NCBI GenBank assembly: GCA_004195045.1
Contig: SGBC01000001.1
Location: 186,001 to 250,000 of the forward strand
Length of the DNA: 64,000 nt
From: Candidatus Acididesulfobacter guangdongensis
GTDB lineage: Bacteria > SZUA-79 > Acidulodesulfobacterales > Acidulodesulfobacteraceae
Direction: 5' to 3'
Both the position numbers and the translations under genes were made by a program. Below are positions 55,734 to 64,000 of this stretch, piece by piece (within the stretch, counting starts at the first letter, position 1; each line of letters opens with the position of its first letter). Under the pieces are notes generated by a model. That model was not told the origin of the DNA. It did no database searches and saw nothing but the letters and a program-made list of their open reading frames with translations.

Positions 55734-56087
55734 TTGTTTTTGAAAATAGGGAGTAAAAATATCGACAAAGACCGTTTTTTGAGAATAAATAAATCTGACA
55801 ACTTTTTAAGCAACGAGGTAAAAATTAAGGAAGCGTTAGACATTTCGTGTCAGTCTGATTTTTTATTGGTTAATTTGTAAAAATTATATCATATTTTTTG
55901 TTTTTAAATTAAAAATATTTGCCGCCGTAATAAAAGTTGGTCAAGGTTAATCTACAGTTTTTTCAATAACGGTTTTTTGTTGTTGAAGAAATAAGGTCAA
56001 CTATATTATTTAATCACTGAACCACTTGTCAAATCTGAAAATAAGGGGGGGGGGACAAATTAAAATTAAAAATTAAAGGCAGTAGAC
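55734..56087. other. Gene-free spacer with repeat arms and a G10 tract
   Basis: This 354-base spacer has a GTCAG-type repeat relic near 55793 and a 45-base repeat arm at 55996-56040 that recurs inverted at 58616-58661. A run of ten G lies at 56045-56054. Such a G tract is striking in DNA this AT-rich. It lies just downstream of the coiled-coil gene's stop. No gene is visible. Confidence 0.6.
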
Positions 56088-56897
56088 TTATTGATTTGTA
56101 TTGGAAATCTCTTCTATCTGATAAGTCTTGAAGAAATCTATATGAGGATATTTCTCTGTTAAGTAGTCTTCGACTTCCGGAGCGTAAATATACCCTATCA
56201 TAAAACCTTTGACTTCGGCGTTAAAATGCTTTTCTAATCTTTTAAGCATAAGGTCGAATTTATCGACGTCTTTTTTGCCGGGCTGAGCTTTGGATTCGCC
56301 TATGATATAAATCTTTCTGCCGTTTATTTCCCCTTCGAGATGAAGGTTGACCTCGTCATAAGACCCGTTTGCATACTTAACGTTTTTTCTTTCCACTTTA
56401 TTAATAACGGCATTATATTGATTTAAGGCAAACTTTTTCATAAAAGGCATATATTTGTCTTCTATGCCGTAACCTACAGCCATTGAAAGACCGCCTAACT
56501 GTTTTTTAACGTCTGCCATATCTATAACGAGCTGTCTTACGGTTTCTTCCGTCTTCTTCTGCGCCTCAGCAAGCTCTTCGACTCTTACCTCAGTTCTCTT
56601 CTGCGCTTCAGCAAGCTCTTCGACTCTTGCCTCAGTTCTCTTCTGCGCTTCAGCAAGCTCTTCGACTCTTGCCTCAGTTCTCTTCTGCGCTTCAGCAAGC
56701 TCTTCGACTCTTGCCTCAGTTCTCTTCTGCGCTTCAGCAAGCTCTTCCATTATACGCTCAAGCCTGTTAAATTCAACCTTGGTTACTATGTTCGACTCGT
56801 CGATTATCACTTGAGATATAATCTTAGTAAGGGCTCTCGCCTGCTGTTCGCTGAACGAATCTTGAAGATCTTCGTAAATTTTAAATGTATTAGCCAT
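56088..56897 (-). CDS. DUF3782-like coiled-coil protein with a PD-(D/E)XK-type domain
   Basis: A 269-residue protein. Residues about 50-114 are four to five nearly identical 14-residue repeats ([14 protein letters not shown]), two heptads each, so a parallel coiled coil is expected. The C-terminal domain has [19 protein letters not shown], followed by [20 protein letters not shown]; the E-x-n-E-x-K spacing suits a nuclease-like PD-(D/E)XK fold, as in DUF3782-type proteins. Function is unknown; some relatives are linked to mobile DNA. It lies between repeats that suggest insertion into the GT9 gene cluster. Confidence 0.75.
   Translation of the reverse strand: MANTFKIYEDLQDSFSEQQARALTKIISQVIIDESNIVTKVEFNRLERIMEELAEAQKRTEARVEELAEAQKRTEARVEELAEAQKRTEARVEELAEAQKRTEVRVEELAEAQKKTEETVRQLVIDMADVKKQLGGLSMAVGYGIEDKYMPFMKKFALNQYNAVINKVERKNVKYANGSYDEVNLHLEGEINGRKIYIIGESKAQPGKKDVDKFDLMLKRLEKHFNAEVKGFMIGYIYAPEVEDYLTEKYPHIDFFKTYQIEEISNTNQ
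56556..56749. repeat. Tandem 42-bp coding repeats
   Basis: Four full copies and a partial copy of a 42-base unit start at 56556, 56598, 56640, 56682 and 56724. They are nearly identical at DNA level, so copy number has changed recently. They encode the coiled-coil heptads of the DUF3782-like protein. Confidence 0.95.
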
Positions 56898-57201
56898 ATC
56901 GGTTTATGGGGTTGTATCTTTGCCTTTCGGTTTATTTATAAATTATTATTATAAAAAAAATATAATATGCTTTTATTAATAAATTTTAACATTTAAAACT
57001 GTTTTTTTCAAATTAAAAATTATGGATTATTAATCCGTAAATTATGAATAATAACTCATTTTAATATAAAAAATTGAATAAAAATTGTGCGATTAAAGGG
57101 CGATGATTAAATTCAACTATATTATTTATTCTATTTTTTTTAATTTTATTTCTTCCAATTCCATTTGTTTCTTACTCCAGCGTGCATTTTCAAATTATTT
57201 A
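56898..57201. other. Spacer with a copied GT9 5' fragment
   Basis: This 304-base spacer contains TCAACTATATTATTTA at 57113-57128, shared with 55997 and, inverted, with 58645. At 57131-57171 it matches the first 13 codons of the GT9 gene that starts at 55733 (encoding MELEEIKLKK). Both point to rearrangement among the GT9 genes. The rest is AT-rich with no gene. Confidence 0.6.
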
Positions 57202-58557
57202 TCATATATTTATTCCGCTGCTGTTACGTTTTATATCGTTTATAACCGCATCTATGTCTATTAAATCCATACATTTTAAATTATATCGGCAGTCGCTTAT
57301 TTTATAAAAAGAACACGGAGCGCAGTCTGAATGAGACCGGAAATAGCCTATATTGTTAAACGGCAGAGAGTTAGCCGGATTTGAATATCCGAAAAGGCAG
57401 TAGGTGTTGGTATTAACTAAAGAGGATAAGTGCATGAGTCCGGAATCGATGCATATGTTTAAAGCCGAATTTTTCAACAAAACCATAGCCTCTTCTATAT
57501 TTTTGGTTTTTTCTATTGTTATGCCTTCTTTTTTTATGCGGTAGTTTTGTTGATTATTATCTCGTAACTTATCATGCCGGTTACAACGTCCGCCAATGTT
57601 ACTAATGTTATCAGCAGTGTCGTTACTATTATTATCATAATCGCTGTTATCGCAATAGTAATCACAATCAACCTCTGCGGCATTTTTAATTTCTTCCAGA
57701 CAAGCGTAATCGTCTGGTCCGCCTAAAAGACTTATATTACAGCCGTTAAATTCATTTCGGAGAAGTTTTATCAGCTTCACGGAACCTGCAAGCGGCAGTT
57801 TCCTATGCATAAGTCCTCCGCTGTTGCTTGATAGCACGAGGATTATGTTTTTCTGATTGCCTTTCTGATTGACGGCGGTTTCATTTTTATTTTCATTTTT
57901 ATTTTTATTTTTATTTTTATTTTCTAATTCAACGGGTTTTAAGGTAAATTCTTTCACTGGCGGCAGATTAAAAATCTTAAATAGTTTAAGATAATTATCA
58001 AATATGTGTATATCTGCGTTTAAATCTTCAAGGCGGTCGTATATGCTTTTTTTAATCTTAAGCGTATTAAATCCTATTATATATGTTTTAGAGGTTTTTG
58101 CAAAAGCAAGCATCAGCGGTATATTTACCGGCATTCCGGTCGTATCGATAATGACGTCGTAGTTATTTTTGTTTATTGATTTTATCGTTTTTATATAATC
58201 CGACAAATTTAGCGGATTAATAAAAATAACGTTTACACGGTTTAAACCTTCAGTGTTTAATTTTTCTTCAGAATTCAAACTTGAAGCGAAAATTCGAAAA
58301 ACGGGGACTTTAGCGGTAGTTAAAATGTCTATCTTTATTTTGGAATATTTTGTTTTAAGCCTGTTTATAATTTCGGTCAGATAAACTGCATCGCCCATTC
58401 CTTCGAGTTTTATTACGAGTATTTTTTCAATAGAATCTGACAAGGGAACGTTTTTGTCGTATTTGTTGCTTTTGCGTTTAAAAAGCGCAAGAATTTTAAC
58501 AAAAATTAAATTATCTATCAATCTTGCAACAATACGGTTAAGTTTTTTATTATTCAT
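57202..58557 (-). CDS. GT9 family glycosyltransferase (heptosyltransferase-like)
   Basis: A 451-residue GT-B enzyme: ILVIKLEGMGDAVYLTEIIN at about residues 46-65, VIIDTTGMPVNIPLMLA, SLLGGPDDYACLEEI and ALNICIDSGLMHLSSLVNTN, with a Cys-rich CAPCSFYKISDCRYNLKC end. Two low-complexity stretches interrupt the conserved parts: NKNKNKNENKNE (about 212-223), and a Asp/Asn-rich block (about 301-322). A short copy of its 3' end lies at 24142-24196. It probably adds a core or glycan sugar. Confidence 0.83.
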   Translation of the reverse strand: MNNKKLNRIVARLIDNLIFVKILALFKRKSNKYDKNVPLSDSIEKILVIKLEGMGDAVYLTEIINRLKTKYSKIKIDILTTAKVPVFRIFASSLNSEEKLNTEGLNRVNVIFINPLNLSDYIKTIKSINKNNYDVIIDTTGMPVNIPLMLAFAKTSKTYIIGFNTLKIKKSIYDRLEDLNADIHIFDNYLKLFKIFNLPPVKEFTLKPVELENKNKNKNKNENKNETAVNQKGNQKNIILVLSSNSGGLMHRKLPLAGSVKLIKLLRNEFNGCNISLLGGPDDYACLEEIKNAAEVDCDYYCDNSDYDNNSNDTADNISNIGGRCNRHDKLRDNNQQNYRIKKEGITIEKTKNIEEAMVLLKNSALNICIDSGLMHLSSLVNTNTYCLFGYSNPANSLPFNNIGYFRSHSDCAPCSFYKISDCRYNLKCMDLIDIDAVINDIKRNSSGINI

Positions 58558-58615
58558 ATTTAAACAACAAAAATAAAAAGTGTCAGATTATTGCACAAAT
58601 GCCAATAAGTCCTGA

Positions 58616-58661
58616 AATGCAGATTTGACAAGGGTTTAACAAATTAAATAATATAGTTGAC
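58616..58661. repeat. Inverted copy of the 55996-56040 repeat
   Basis: Read on the minus strand, this segment gives AGTCAACTATATTATTTAAT and then CTTGTCAAATCTG, matching 55995-56036 with some differences in the middle. The two copies face each other around the DUF3782-like and third GT9 genes. Confidence 0.6.
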
Positions 58662-58730
58662 TTTTCCTCTTTAGCAGCCTGATATAGTGTCTTGCCGTAA
58701 CTGAGTTTTTCAATAAAACAATAGCATCTT

Positions 58731-59156
58731 CTATGCCGATTTATAAATTTCGGTTCCGGATTTTTTCACGGCTTTAATTAAATCTTCGTCTAATGTGGCT
58801 AAAGGAATATTTCTGCGCAAAGCTAATTCCAAGTAGGAAGCATCATAGGCGGATAGCCCGTAACGTCTGGCTAAATTCAAAATATCGTTTAATGAGTATA
58901 AATAAGTCTGCATATCCGGCTGTATATCAAGGTTGTTAAGCATTTGAATAAATAAGGTACTTCTTGACTCCGCTATTAAGCCTTTTGCTTCGGCTTTAGC
59001 AATAACATTAGAAACTTCAAGTCCCCATATTGCCGGCACCGATGCCTCAGCTTCTTTCATTGTTTCAAGAACGGCAATAGCATAATCTAAATCTTCCTTT
59101 TTTTCGTCTCCGAAAAGCCATCTCATAGTTATAGAATTATCGAGGACAAATTTCAT
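58731..59156 (-). CDS. VapC-type PIN domain toxin
   Basis: A 141-residue PIN ribonuclease: FVLDNSITMRWLFGDE (Asp6), VPAIWGLEVSNVIAKAE (Glu), GLSAYDASYLELALRR (Asp) and LATLDEDLIKA (last acidic pair). All catalytic acids are present. Its start overlaps the Phd-type antitoxin stop by four bases, so this is an intact type II toxin-antitoxin pair. Confidence 0.9.
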   Translation of the reverse strand: MKFVLDNSITMRWLFGDEKKEDLDYAIAVLETMKEAEASVPAIWGLEVSNVIAKAEAKGLIAESRSTLFIQMLNNLDIQPDMQTYLYSLNDILNLARRYGLSAYDASYLELALRRNIPLATLDEDLIKAVKKSGTEIYKSA

Positions 59157-59395
59157 GCCCTGCCCTCGGAAATAAGGTCTTTTATGTTAATGCCTTGCAC
59201 CGAATTTTCTAACATAAGTGCTTTAATTTGTTCGATGGCTAGGTCTTTATTTTTTTTATCGAAATTTAAAATCGGTATAAGTTCGGCAATATCTTCTCCT
59301 CTGTTTGTTATTGTATAAGACTGTCCTGATTTTACTCTGCGCAGTATTTCCGGAAGTTTAGTCTTTGCTTCGTACGAACCTACTTTAATTTTCAT
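59153..59395 (-). CDS. Phd/YefM-type antitoxin
   Basis: An 80-residue antitoxin: KVGSYEAKTKLPEILRRVKS, then YTITNRGEDIAELIPI, the Phd DNA-binding fold. A C-terminal tail would wrap around the PIN toxin. The gene precedes and overlaps vapC-like, as usual. AT-rich repeats upstream (ATATAGACC twice near 59430-59450) may be operator half-sites. Confidence 0.88.
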   Translation of the reverse strand: MKIKVGSYEAKTKLPEILRRVKSGQSYTITNRGEDIAELIPILNFDKKNKDLAIEQIKALMLENSVQGINIKDLISEGRA

Positions 59396-59574
59396 AATGG
59401 CAATACCTCTTAATACAATTAAATTATATATAGACCATTATATAGACCGGTCTGTACAATGTCAAGAATTAAAAATTAGTTGGTTGCAGTCAACAAATTT
59501 GATATAATTTTGTATAGGTAGAAGTACGATTCAAATTAAAAAAATTAAATATAAATAAACAGAACAAATAATCA

Positions 59575-60759
59575 ATGTTAGATTACCTTAAAGAACTATT
59601 TATAACTCTTTTATCCAATTTTAATATTCAATATAAAAGGTATTTGTTCGATTTAGTAAATTTTAACGACAAATTAATAGGAGTATTAGGACCTAGAGGC
59701 GCTGGAAAAACAACATTTTTACTCCAATATTTAAAAGACCTTGATCTGCCGTTAGATAAAAAGTTATATTTCAGTGCAGACAGTATAGAGGTCAGTGACG
59801 CCACTTTATTTGAAATTGCAAATGACTTTGCAAAAAACGACGGAGCGGTTTTAGTCATAGACGAAATACACAAATATCCTAATTTCGAAAAAGATTTAAA
59901 GCAAATTTATGATTTTTTGCCCATAAAAGTTATCTTTTCTGGATCATCTGCCGTTACTCTTGAAAATTCTAAAAGCGATCTAAGCAGAAGGGCAGTTTTA
60001 TATAGAATAAACGGACTATCTTTTAGGGAATTTTTAGAATTAAAAACAAAAAATAAGTATAAACCATATAAAATAGAAGAAATTTTACATAATCATACAG
60101 AAATTGCTTATGAAATCTTACGTGAAATAAGGCCTCTGAAATTATTTAAGGAGTATTTGCAGAAAGGTTTCTACCCGTTTTATTTCGAAAATCCGGATAC
60201 TTATTTTAAGAAATTAGAAGAAACGATAAATGTAGTAATAGAAACAGATTTGCCTTTCATATTCGGAATCGACATAAAAAATACGATAAAACTTAAAAAA
60301 CTTGTGAAGCTTATTTGTCAGTCCGAACCTTTTGAAATAAATATAACAAAACTTGCCCAAAAAATGGAAATTGACAGAGCCACGTTATATCAATATATAA
60401 GTTATTTAAACAAGGGAAATATTTTTAATATATTAAAATCAAAAACAAGGGGCGATTCTATTTTTGTAAAACCTGAAAAAATATACCTGCATAATACCAA
60501 TCTTAACTATTGCTATTGTGAAGAGCAAAAGATAGGCAATATAAGAGAAACCTTCATCATATCCCAGCTTATATATTTTCATGACATAGAGTATCCTAAA
60601 AAAGGCGATTTGATATTAGATAAAAAATATATATTCGAAATAGGCGGCAAAAATAAAGATTTTTCGCAAATAAAAGATGGCGGCTATCTAATATTAGACG
60701 ACATCGAAATCGGGAGTAAAAGAAAGATTCCGATTTGGCTGTTCGGTTTTTTGTATTGA
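59575..60759 (+). CDS. AAA ATPase with C-terminal DUF4143-type domain
   Basis: A 394-residue ATPase: Walker A in LIGVLGPRGAGKTTFLLQYL (about residues 37-56), Walker B in AVLVIDEIHKYP, and sensor-like IFSGSSAVTLE. A winged-helix part (LAQKMEIDRATLYQYISYL) and the C-terminal DUF4143-like segment with YIFEIGGKNKDFSQI follow. Such ATPases are common, often horizontally acquired, and of unclear role. It is intact, and a truncated relative lies at 61581-61829. Confidence 0.83.
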   Translation: MLDYLKELFITLLSNFNIQYKRYLFDLVNFNDKLIGVLGPRGAGKTTFLLQYLKDLDLPLDKKLYFSADSIEVSDATLFEIANDFAKNDGAVLVIDEIHKYPNFEKDLKQIYDFLPIKVIFSGSSAVTLENSKSDLSRRAVLYRINGLSFREFLELKTKNKYKPYKIEEILHNHTEIAYEILREIRPLKLFKEYLQKGFYPFYFENPDTYFKKLEETINVVIETDLPFIFGIDIKNTIKLKKLVKLICQSEPFEINITKLAQKMEIDRATLYQYISYLNKGNIFNILKSKTRGDSIFVKPEKIYLHNTNLNYCYCEEQKIGNIRETFIISQLIYFHDIEYPKKGDLILDKKYIFEIGGKNKDFSQIKDGGYLILDDIEIGSKRKIPIWLFGFLY

Positions 60760-60769
60760 AACTCTTTTA

Positions 60770-60955
60770 AATAAAGGATTCAGATTTATTTAAAATAAAA
60801 TAAAGAAAATAAAGGCAAATAAAGAAAATAAAGGGGTCTAAATAAAGGGGTCAGATTTATTTAATCTCTTACTCTTTACTGCATTTACAGGTTATTTGAA
60901 TAAAAATAAAGAATAATTGAATCCGACACCTTTATTTTTGACACCTTTATTTTTC
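60770..60955. repeat. GGTGTC-type repeat cluster before the Phd-RelE pair
   Basis: AAATAAAGGGGTCAGATTTA and ATTGAATCCGACACCTTTAT are opposed arms, followed by a second TGACACCTTTATTTT. The centre CTCTTACTCTTTACTGCATT is the inverse of the motif in the 25390 and 26697 repeats. It belongs to the same dispersed family. Confidence 0.65.
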
Positions 60956-61010
60956 CAAGGATTAAATATCTATTTTTATATTGATAAAATTATTTTAATA
61001 TCTTATAATA

Positions 61011-61027
61011 CTATTAATAGTACTATT
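61011..61027. promoter_or_regulatory. Palindromic operator candidate of the Phd-RelE operon
   Basis: CTATTAATAG overlaps TAATAGTACTATTA, two perfect palindromes, 19 bases before the antitoxin start. Phd-type antitoxins usually repress their own promoter through such sites. Inference only; AT-rich palindromes can arise by chance here. Confidence 0.4.
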
Positions 61028-61045
61028 AAACAGGAGATTAAAATT

Positions 61046-61294
61046 ATGATTATAAGCGCTAACGATATAAAAACAAAAGGTCTATCAAATATTGAAAAGA
61101 TAATAGAAGACGGAGATGAAGTTTTTATATCTAAAAGAGGGAAAACAAAATTTGTATTGCTTTCATTAAAAGAATATGAAAGATTAAAAGAAGCCGATAT
61201 TTTTAAGGCTATAATAGATGCGGAAACCGATTATAAAAACGGAAAATTTATAACCGAAAGTTCTGAAGAACATTTTAAAAGGCTCGGTATCTGA
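61046..61294 (+). CDS. Phd/YefM-type antitoxin
   Basis: An 82-residue antitoxin: MIISANDIKTKGLSNIEKII, then GDEVFISKRGKTKFVLLSL and KEYERLKEA, the Phd/YefM pattern. The open frame extends to 60917, but that part is repeat DNA. The ATG at 61046 follows AGGAG with a ten-base gap and gives the right length. Its stop overlaps the toxin start by one base (TGATG). Confidence 0.87.
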   Translation: MIISANDIKTKGLSNIEKIIEDGDEVFISKRGKTKFVLLSLKEYERLKEADIFKAIIDAETDYKNGKFITESSEEHFKRLGI

Positions 61295-61566
61295 TGTTTA
61301 AATTAATTTTCACGGAAAGTTATTTTAAAAAAGAAAAAACTTTTTTAAGAAAGCATGATGAATTAACAGATAAATATAAAAATATTTTAAAATTATTAGA
61401 ACTTAATCCGAAACATCCATCCTTGAAACTTCACAAATTGCAGGGAAAATTTCAAGATAACTACGCTGTATCTCTAACGTATTCTTACCGAATACTTTTA
61501 TCTTTTGCCGTGGTTGAAAATAAAATAATACTAATAGATATCGGAAGCCATGGGGATGTTTATTAA
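61294..61566 (+). CDS. RelE/YafQ-type toxin
   Basis: A 90-residue toxin: FKLIFTESYFKKEKTFLRKH, KHPSLKLHKLQGKFQDNYAV and SLTYSYRILLSFAV, ending DIGSHGDVY. The H-K-L-x-G, S-YRIL and IGSHDxVY patterns are typical of RelE/YafQ mRNA interferases, with the C-terminal His and Tyr present. It is intact and paired with its antitoxin. Confidence 0.88.
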   Translation: MFKLIFTESYFKKEKTFLRKHDELTDKYKNILKLLELNPKHPSLKLHKLQGKFQDNYAVSLTYSYRILLSFAVVENKIILIDIGSHGDVY

Positions 61567-61580
61567 AATTAACGCCTTCC

Positions 61581-61829
61581 CTATATGTTAATTGTTTTAT
61601 GCTGAAAATTTACACTTTCAAGAATTCTTATTGCAGAATTTTTAAATCTAATTCTTTCATCAGGGTCGTCAAACGTATAATATTTAAAGGATTTACCTAT
61701 AGTTTTCGGAATAATATTTCTGCAAAGAGTGGTTTTGCCGGTTTGCCTTGCTCCGGTTATTGCAATAACGCGTCTTTGTTTAAATTTTGATATAATTTTA
61801 TCGGTAATTGACCTTTCTATGTAATCCAT
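61581..61829 (-). pseudogene. AAA ATPase N-terminal remnant
   Basis: The 82 codons start MDYIERSITDKIISKFKQRR, followed by VIAITGARQTGKTTLCRNII (Walker A) and YYTFDDPDERIRFKN. This is the beginning of a DUF4143-type ATPase that normally exceeds 380 residues. The frame ends in an unrelated tail, and no further ATPase sequence follows. It is a truncated relic. Confidence 0.75.
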
Positions 61830-61998
61830 AAAAACATTGTATCAACCATATTGCAAAATTACAAGGTATTTCTATTAATATAATGCAATAATCCGATTTA
61901 TTCTATTAAATCAATTCTTTTTCGTTTTGTTAATTTTGGTAATTTAAATTGATTGCCAAAAGCCGTCTATGGATAAAAATAACGGTCAAAAATAGTGG
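61830..61998. other. Spacer with short tandem repeats
   Basis: Only AT-rich DNA is seen, with two adjacent units AAAAATAACGGTC and AAAAATAGTGGTC at 61974-62000. No gene or terminator was identified. Confidence 0.4.
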
Positions 61999-64000
61999 TC
62001 AAAAATAACCCAAGTCCCGCAATTTATCCATTACAGCCTCTTTTTCTTTTGAGCGCCCTGCCCTTTCCGCTTCGTCCGCTGATTTTGCCTTATGCGTACA
62101 CGGCATACAGTCAATTGACCTGTACCCTTGTTCATAAAGACTGCAATAAGGCAGATTATACAATTTTATATAATCCCAAATATCGTTTTCGGTAAAATGC
62201 AATATAGGATGTATCCTGTAATGGTGCGGATGCTCTCTTTTAGAAAAATAAATTTCGCCGGCACGGGATTCCTGCTCATCTTTTCTAATGCCCGTCATTA
62301 AACCTTTCAAACCCAATTCCTTTATGGCATTTTTCAGAGGAACGGTTTTCAGCAGATTGCAGCATACTTGCCTGTCTGCTGCAATAGTTACAGTTCTTAA
62401 GGCTTCTTTATTAGAATAAACATTCAAATCAAAATTCCAGTCTTTTTTTAATTTATTCATAAACTCTACAATCTCGGGAAATTCGCAGCTGGTATCGACA
62501 GTTATTATTTTAAAAGGAATTACTCCGTTATAAGCCCTTCTGACTAAATCAAGCAATACGGTTGAGTCCTTTCCGCCGGTGAACGCAATGCCGATTTTAT
62601 CTCCGTATCTGTTATGTGCTTCCTTGATAATTTCAGTGCTGAATAGAATTTTTGATTTAAGCAGTTCAATTTTCTTTTTATTATTTATTATATTAATATC
62701 ATTATTATCATCATTAATGCTGTCTTTATTGCTATCTTTGCCTTGACCGTTGCTATTGCTATTACCGCTGCCGCGTCCGCCCGTGTTCCCCTGTCTTGAG
62801 GAAACATTGCCGCTCCTATTGCCGTTACTGCCGTCACTTTTATCCTTTTTATCCTTCACTTTTGTTGAACTATTGTCAAAATATGTAAAAACATCGGCAG
62901 TATCAACAGATTTGCTTTTTAATTCATTTAAAAATTTTAGATTTTCATTAACATCCGCCAAATTCATATTTGCAAAAACAAGCGGTTTTTCTTCGAACGG
63001 GTCAATCGCTAAATCGTAATAATAATTTAACGGTCTGTTATAATCGACTGACCCCATAACAGTTTTGTAAACATCCGCTCTTGAACCTGCTTTTGTCTTC
63101 AGAAGATTTAAAAAATATAAATATTCGGCTTTGACTATCCGTTTTCTCAATACAAAACTGAAGAGCCATATAATATAATCTTCATTGCTGATACTCAAAT
63201 TTTCTATCATTTTCTGCACTTCTTCCTTCGTCATTCTTTCAGGCATAAAAATATATTTTTTATCTTTAGTTCTTATTGCCTGCTGAGCCAGAAAATATTT
63301 ATCTCTAATTGAAGCGCCCTGTTTGTTTCTGTCAAATTCATTGGACGCAAACTGCATGACTTCGTTATACATATTCTGAATGAAATATTCGGAATAGCAG
63401 CTTTGCCTTTCCTCGAACAGCAGCACTCCGTCTATTTCTGCATTTTTTGATATTGCCTCATCGCTAAAATTTTTATTTTTATCTAATTCCGACAAAGAAA
63501 TCAATGAAGGATAAATATCGGTTATAGAAACAAGTTTATCATATGTTTTATTTTCTATTCCGGGCGCATGAAAAATCAGAGGAACGTGAATTACTTCATC
63601 GAACAATTCACCCATATGCCCAAACACCGGCTTATCGATAAGCGATATCCTGCCTTCTCCGTGATCTGAAAAAATAGCGTATATATTATCTTCGTTAAAA
63701 TAATTTAATTCTTTCAATGAATCATAAATTAATTTAAATCTCCCTGCGTCAAATTTGTTTACGCCGTAAATATACGGCGGCAGCATAAAACTCTGACCGA
63801 AATGCGTTGCGGTACTGAAACTGTTCCATAGAGCGTACGGGTCGTTTTTAGGCATCTGTATATTATACAGATTTGACATATTTTTCATAAATTCAAAATA
63901 GTCGTCGTTATAGTGCATATCAGGAGGACATTCTGAAAAAATATAAGGCTCATGTATATCGAATACATGAATAAACGCAAAAACTTTCTCCTCTTTAAAG
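61999..64000 (-). CDS. Sulfatase-like/PAPS-reductase-like fusion protein, partial
   Basis: The frame stays open through the right edge. An internal ATG at 63918 is not the true start, because FAFIHVFDIHEPY upstream of it is normal sulfatase sequence. The visible N-terminal part is an alkaline-phosphatase/sulfatase domain: YAIFSDHGEGRI, FGHMGELFDEVIHVPLIFHA and SITDIYPSLI. A Ser/Asn/Gly-rich linker (DNA 62680-62880) follows. The C-terminal domain is a PP-loop sulfotransferase-type reductase: AFTGGKDSTVLLDLV, VCCNLLKTVPL, GIRKDEQESRAG and SIDCMPCTHKA. The CC and CxxC pairs match the cluster ligands of APS reductases. A role in sulfate transfer or removal on the surface glycan is a guess. Confidence 0.82.
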   Translation of the reverse strand, partial: FKEEKVFAFIHVFDIHEPYIFSECPPDMHYNDDYFEFMKNMSNLYNIQMPKNDPYALWNSFSTATHFGQSFMLPPYIYGVNKFDAGRFKLIYDSLKELNYFNEDNIYAIFSDHGEGRISLIDKPVFGHMGELFDEVIHVPLIFHAPGIENKTYDKLVSITDIYPSLISLSELDKNKNFSDEAISKNAEIDGVLLFEERQSCYSEYFIQNMYNEVMQFASNEFDRNKQGASIRDKYFLAQQAIRTKDKKYIFMPERMTKEEVQKMIENLSISNEDYIIWLFSFVLRKRIVKAEYLYFLNLLKTKAGSRADVYKTVMGSVDYNRPLNYYYDLAIDPFEEKPLVFANMNLADVNENLKFLNELKSKSVDTADVFTYFDNSSTKVKDKKDKSDGSNGNRSGNVSSRQGNTGGRGSGNSNSNGQGKDSNKDSINDDNNDINIINNKKKIELLKSKILFSTEIIKEAHNRYGDKIGIAFTGGKDSTVLLDLVRRAYNGVIPFKIITVDTSCEFPEIVEFMNKLKKDWNFDLNVYSNKEALRTVTIAADRQVCCNLLKTVPLKNAIKELGLKGLMTGIRKDEQESRAGEIYFSKREHPHHYRIHPILHFTENDIWDYIKLYNLPYCSLYEQGYRSIDCMPCTHKAKSADEAERAGRSKEKEAVMDKLRDLGYF

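Noticed and set aside
56556-56749. CRISPR array
   Set aside because: The regular 42-bp units are contiguous coding repeats without variable spacers and are in frame in a coiled-coil protein.

Overview
This window is very AT-rich chromosomal DNA of a Gram-negative bacterium. Three GT9 (heptosyltransferase-like) genes, lipoprotein signals and a large surface-polysaccharide locus support an outer membrane. A soluble molybdenum oxidoreductase with HdrB-like and ferredoxin partners, plus an SdhA/FrdA flavoprotein, point to anaerobic respiration or redox-flexible metabolism. The style (low GC, Asn/Lys-rich inserts, many toxin-antitoxin scraps) would fit an uncultivated deltaproteobacterial-type lineage such as the Candidatus Acidulodesulfobacterales. 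That assignment is a guess from gene content and needs a marker-gene tree.

Region A (1-22.5 kb, nearly all minus strand) holds core and redox genes. From the left: an sdhA/frdA fragment, moaC, an OppA-type lipoprotein, argC, rpsI-rplM, a small lipoprotein, a 411-aa polyferredoxin, mobB, a dus gene, an NAD(P)H/FAD oxidoreductase, a CooF-like ferredoxin, mobA, a PTPS/QueD-like pterin enzyme, a short MoaA-like radical SAM protein, moeA, an 81-aa protein, a four-cluster ferredoxin, a cytoplasmic DMSO-reductase-family catalytic subunit and an HdrB-like CCG protein. Together these look like a soluble Mo-bisPGD enzyme module packed with electron carriers and most of the genes for its own cofactor. 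A strong terminator at about 17.4 kb separates the structural genes from the cofactor genes.

Region B (22.5-29.6 kb) starts with about 1 kb of gene-free DNA and two tRNA genes (Phe-GAA, Arg-CCT). A mobile-element and toxin-antitoxin graveyard follows. It holds a TnpB pseudogene, a RAYT (REP-associated tyrosine transposase) remnant, broken MntA/HepT, PIN, RelB and HigA genes, some intact TA-like pairs, and short copied fragments of genes that lie elsewhere in this window. A palindromic GGTGTC-n-GACACC repeat recurs here, often exactly at the fragment junctions.

Region C (29.6-64 kb) is a surface-polysaccharide locus. It carries gmd/rmd-like (GDP-rhamnose type) and ugd precursor genes, about eight GT2/GT4 and GT9 glycosyltransferases, two Wzx-type flippases, a B12-binding radical SAM enzyme with a CX4CX2C motif, a methyltransferase, two large multi-pass GT-C-like proteins, an 834-aa unknown envelope protein, and at the right edge a sulfatase-like/PAPS-reductase-like fusion. 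It is interrupted by more toxin-antitoxin pairs and AAA ATPases.

Two genome-wide habits stand out. In-frame microsatellite-like expansions (Asn/Lys, Asp/Glu, Thr/Glu, Ser) sit inside otherwise conserved enzymes. There are also several families of short dispersed repeats: a two-copy MITE with 17-bp inverted ends, the GGTGTC palindromes, and a TGCAATAGAAAG repeat.
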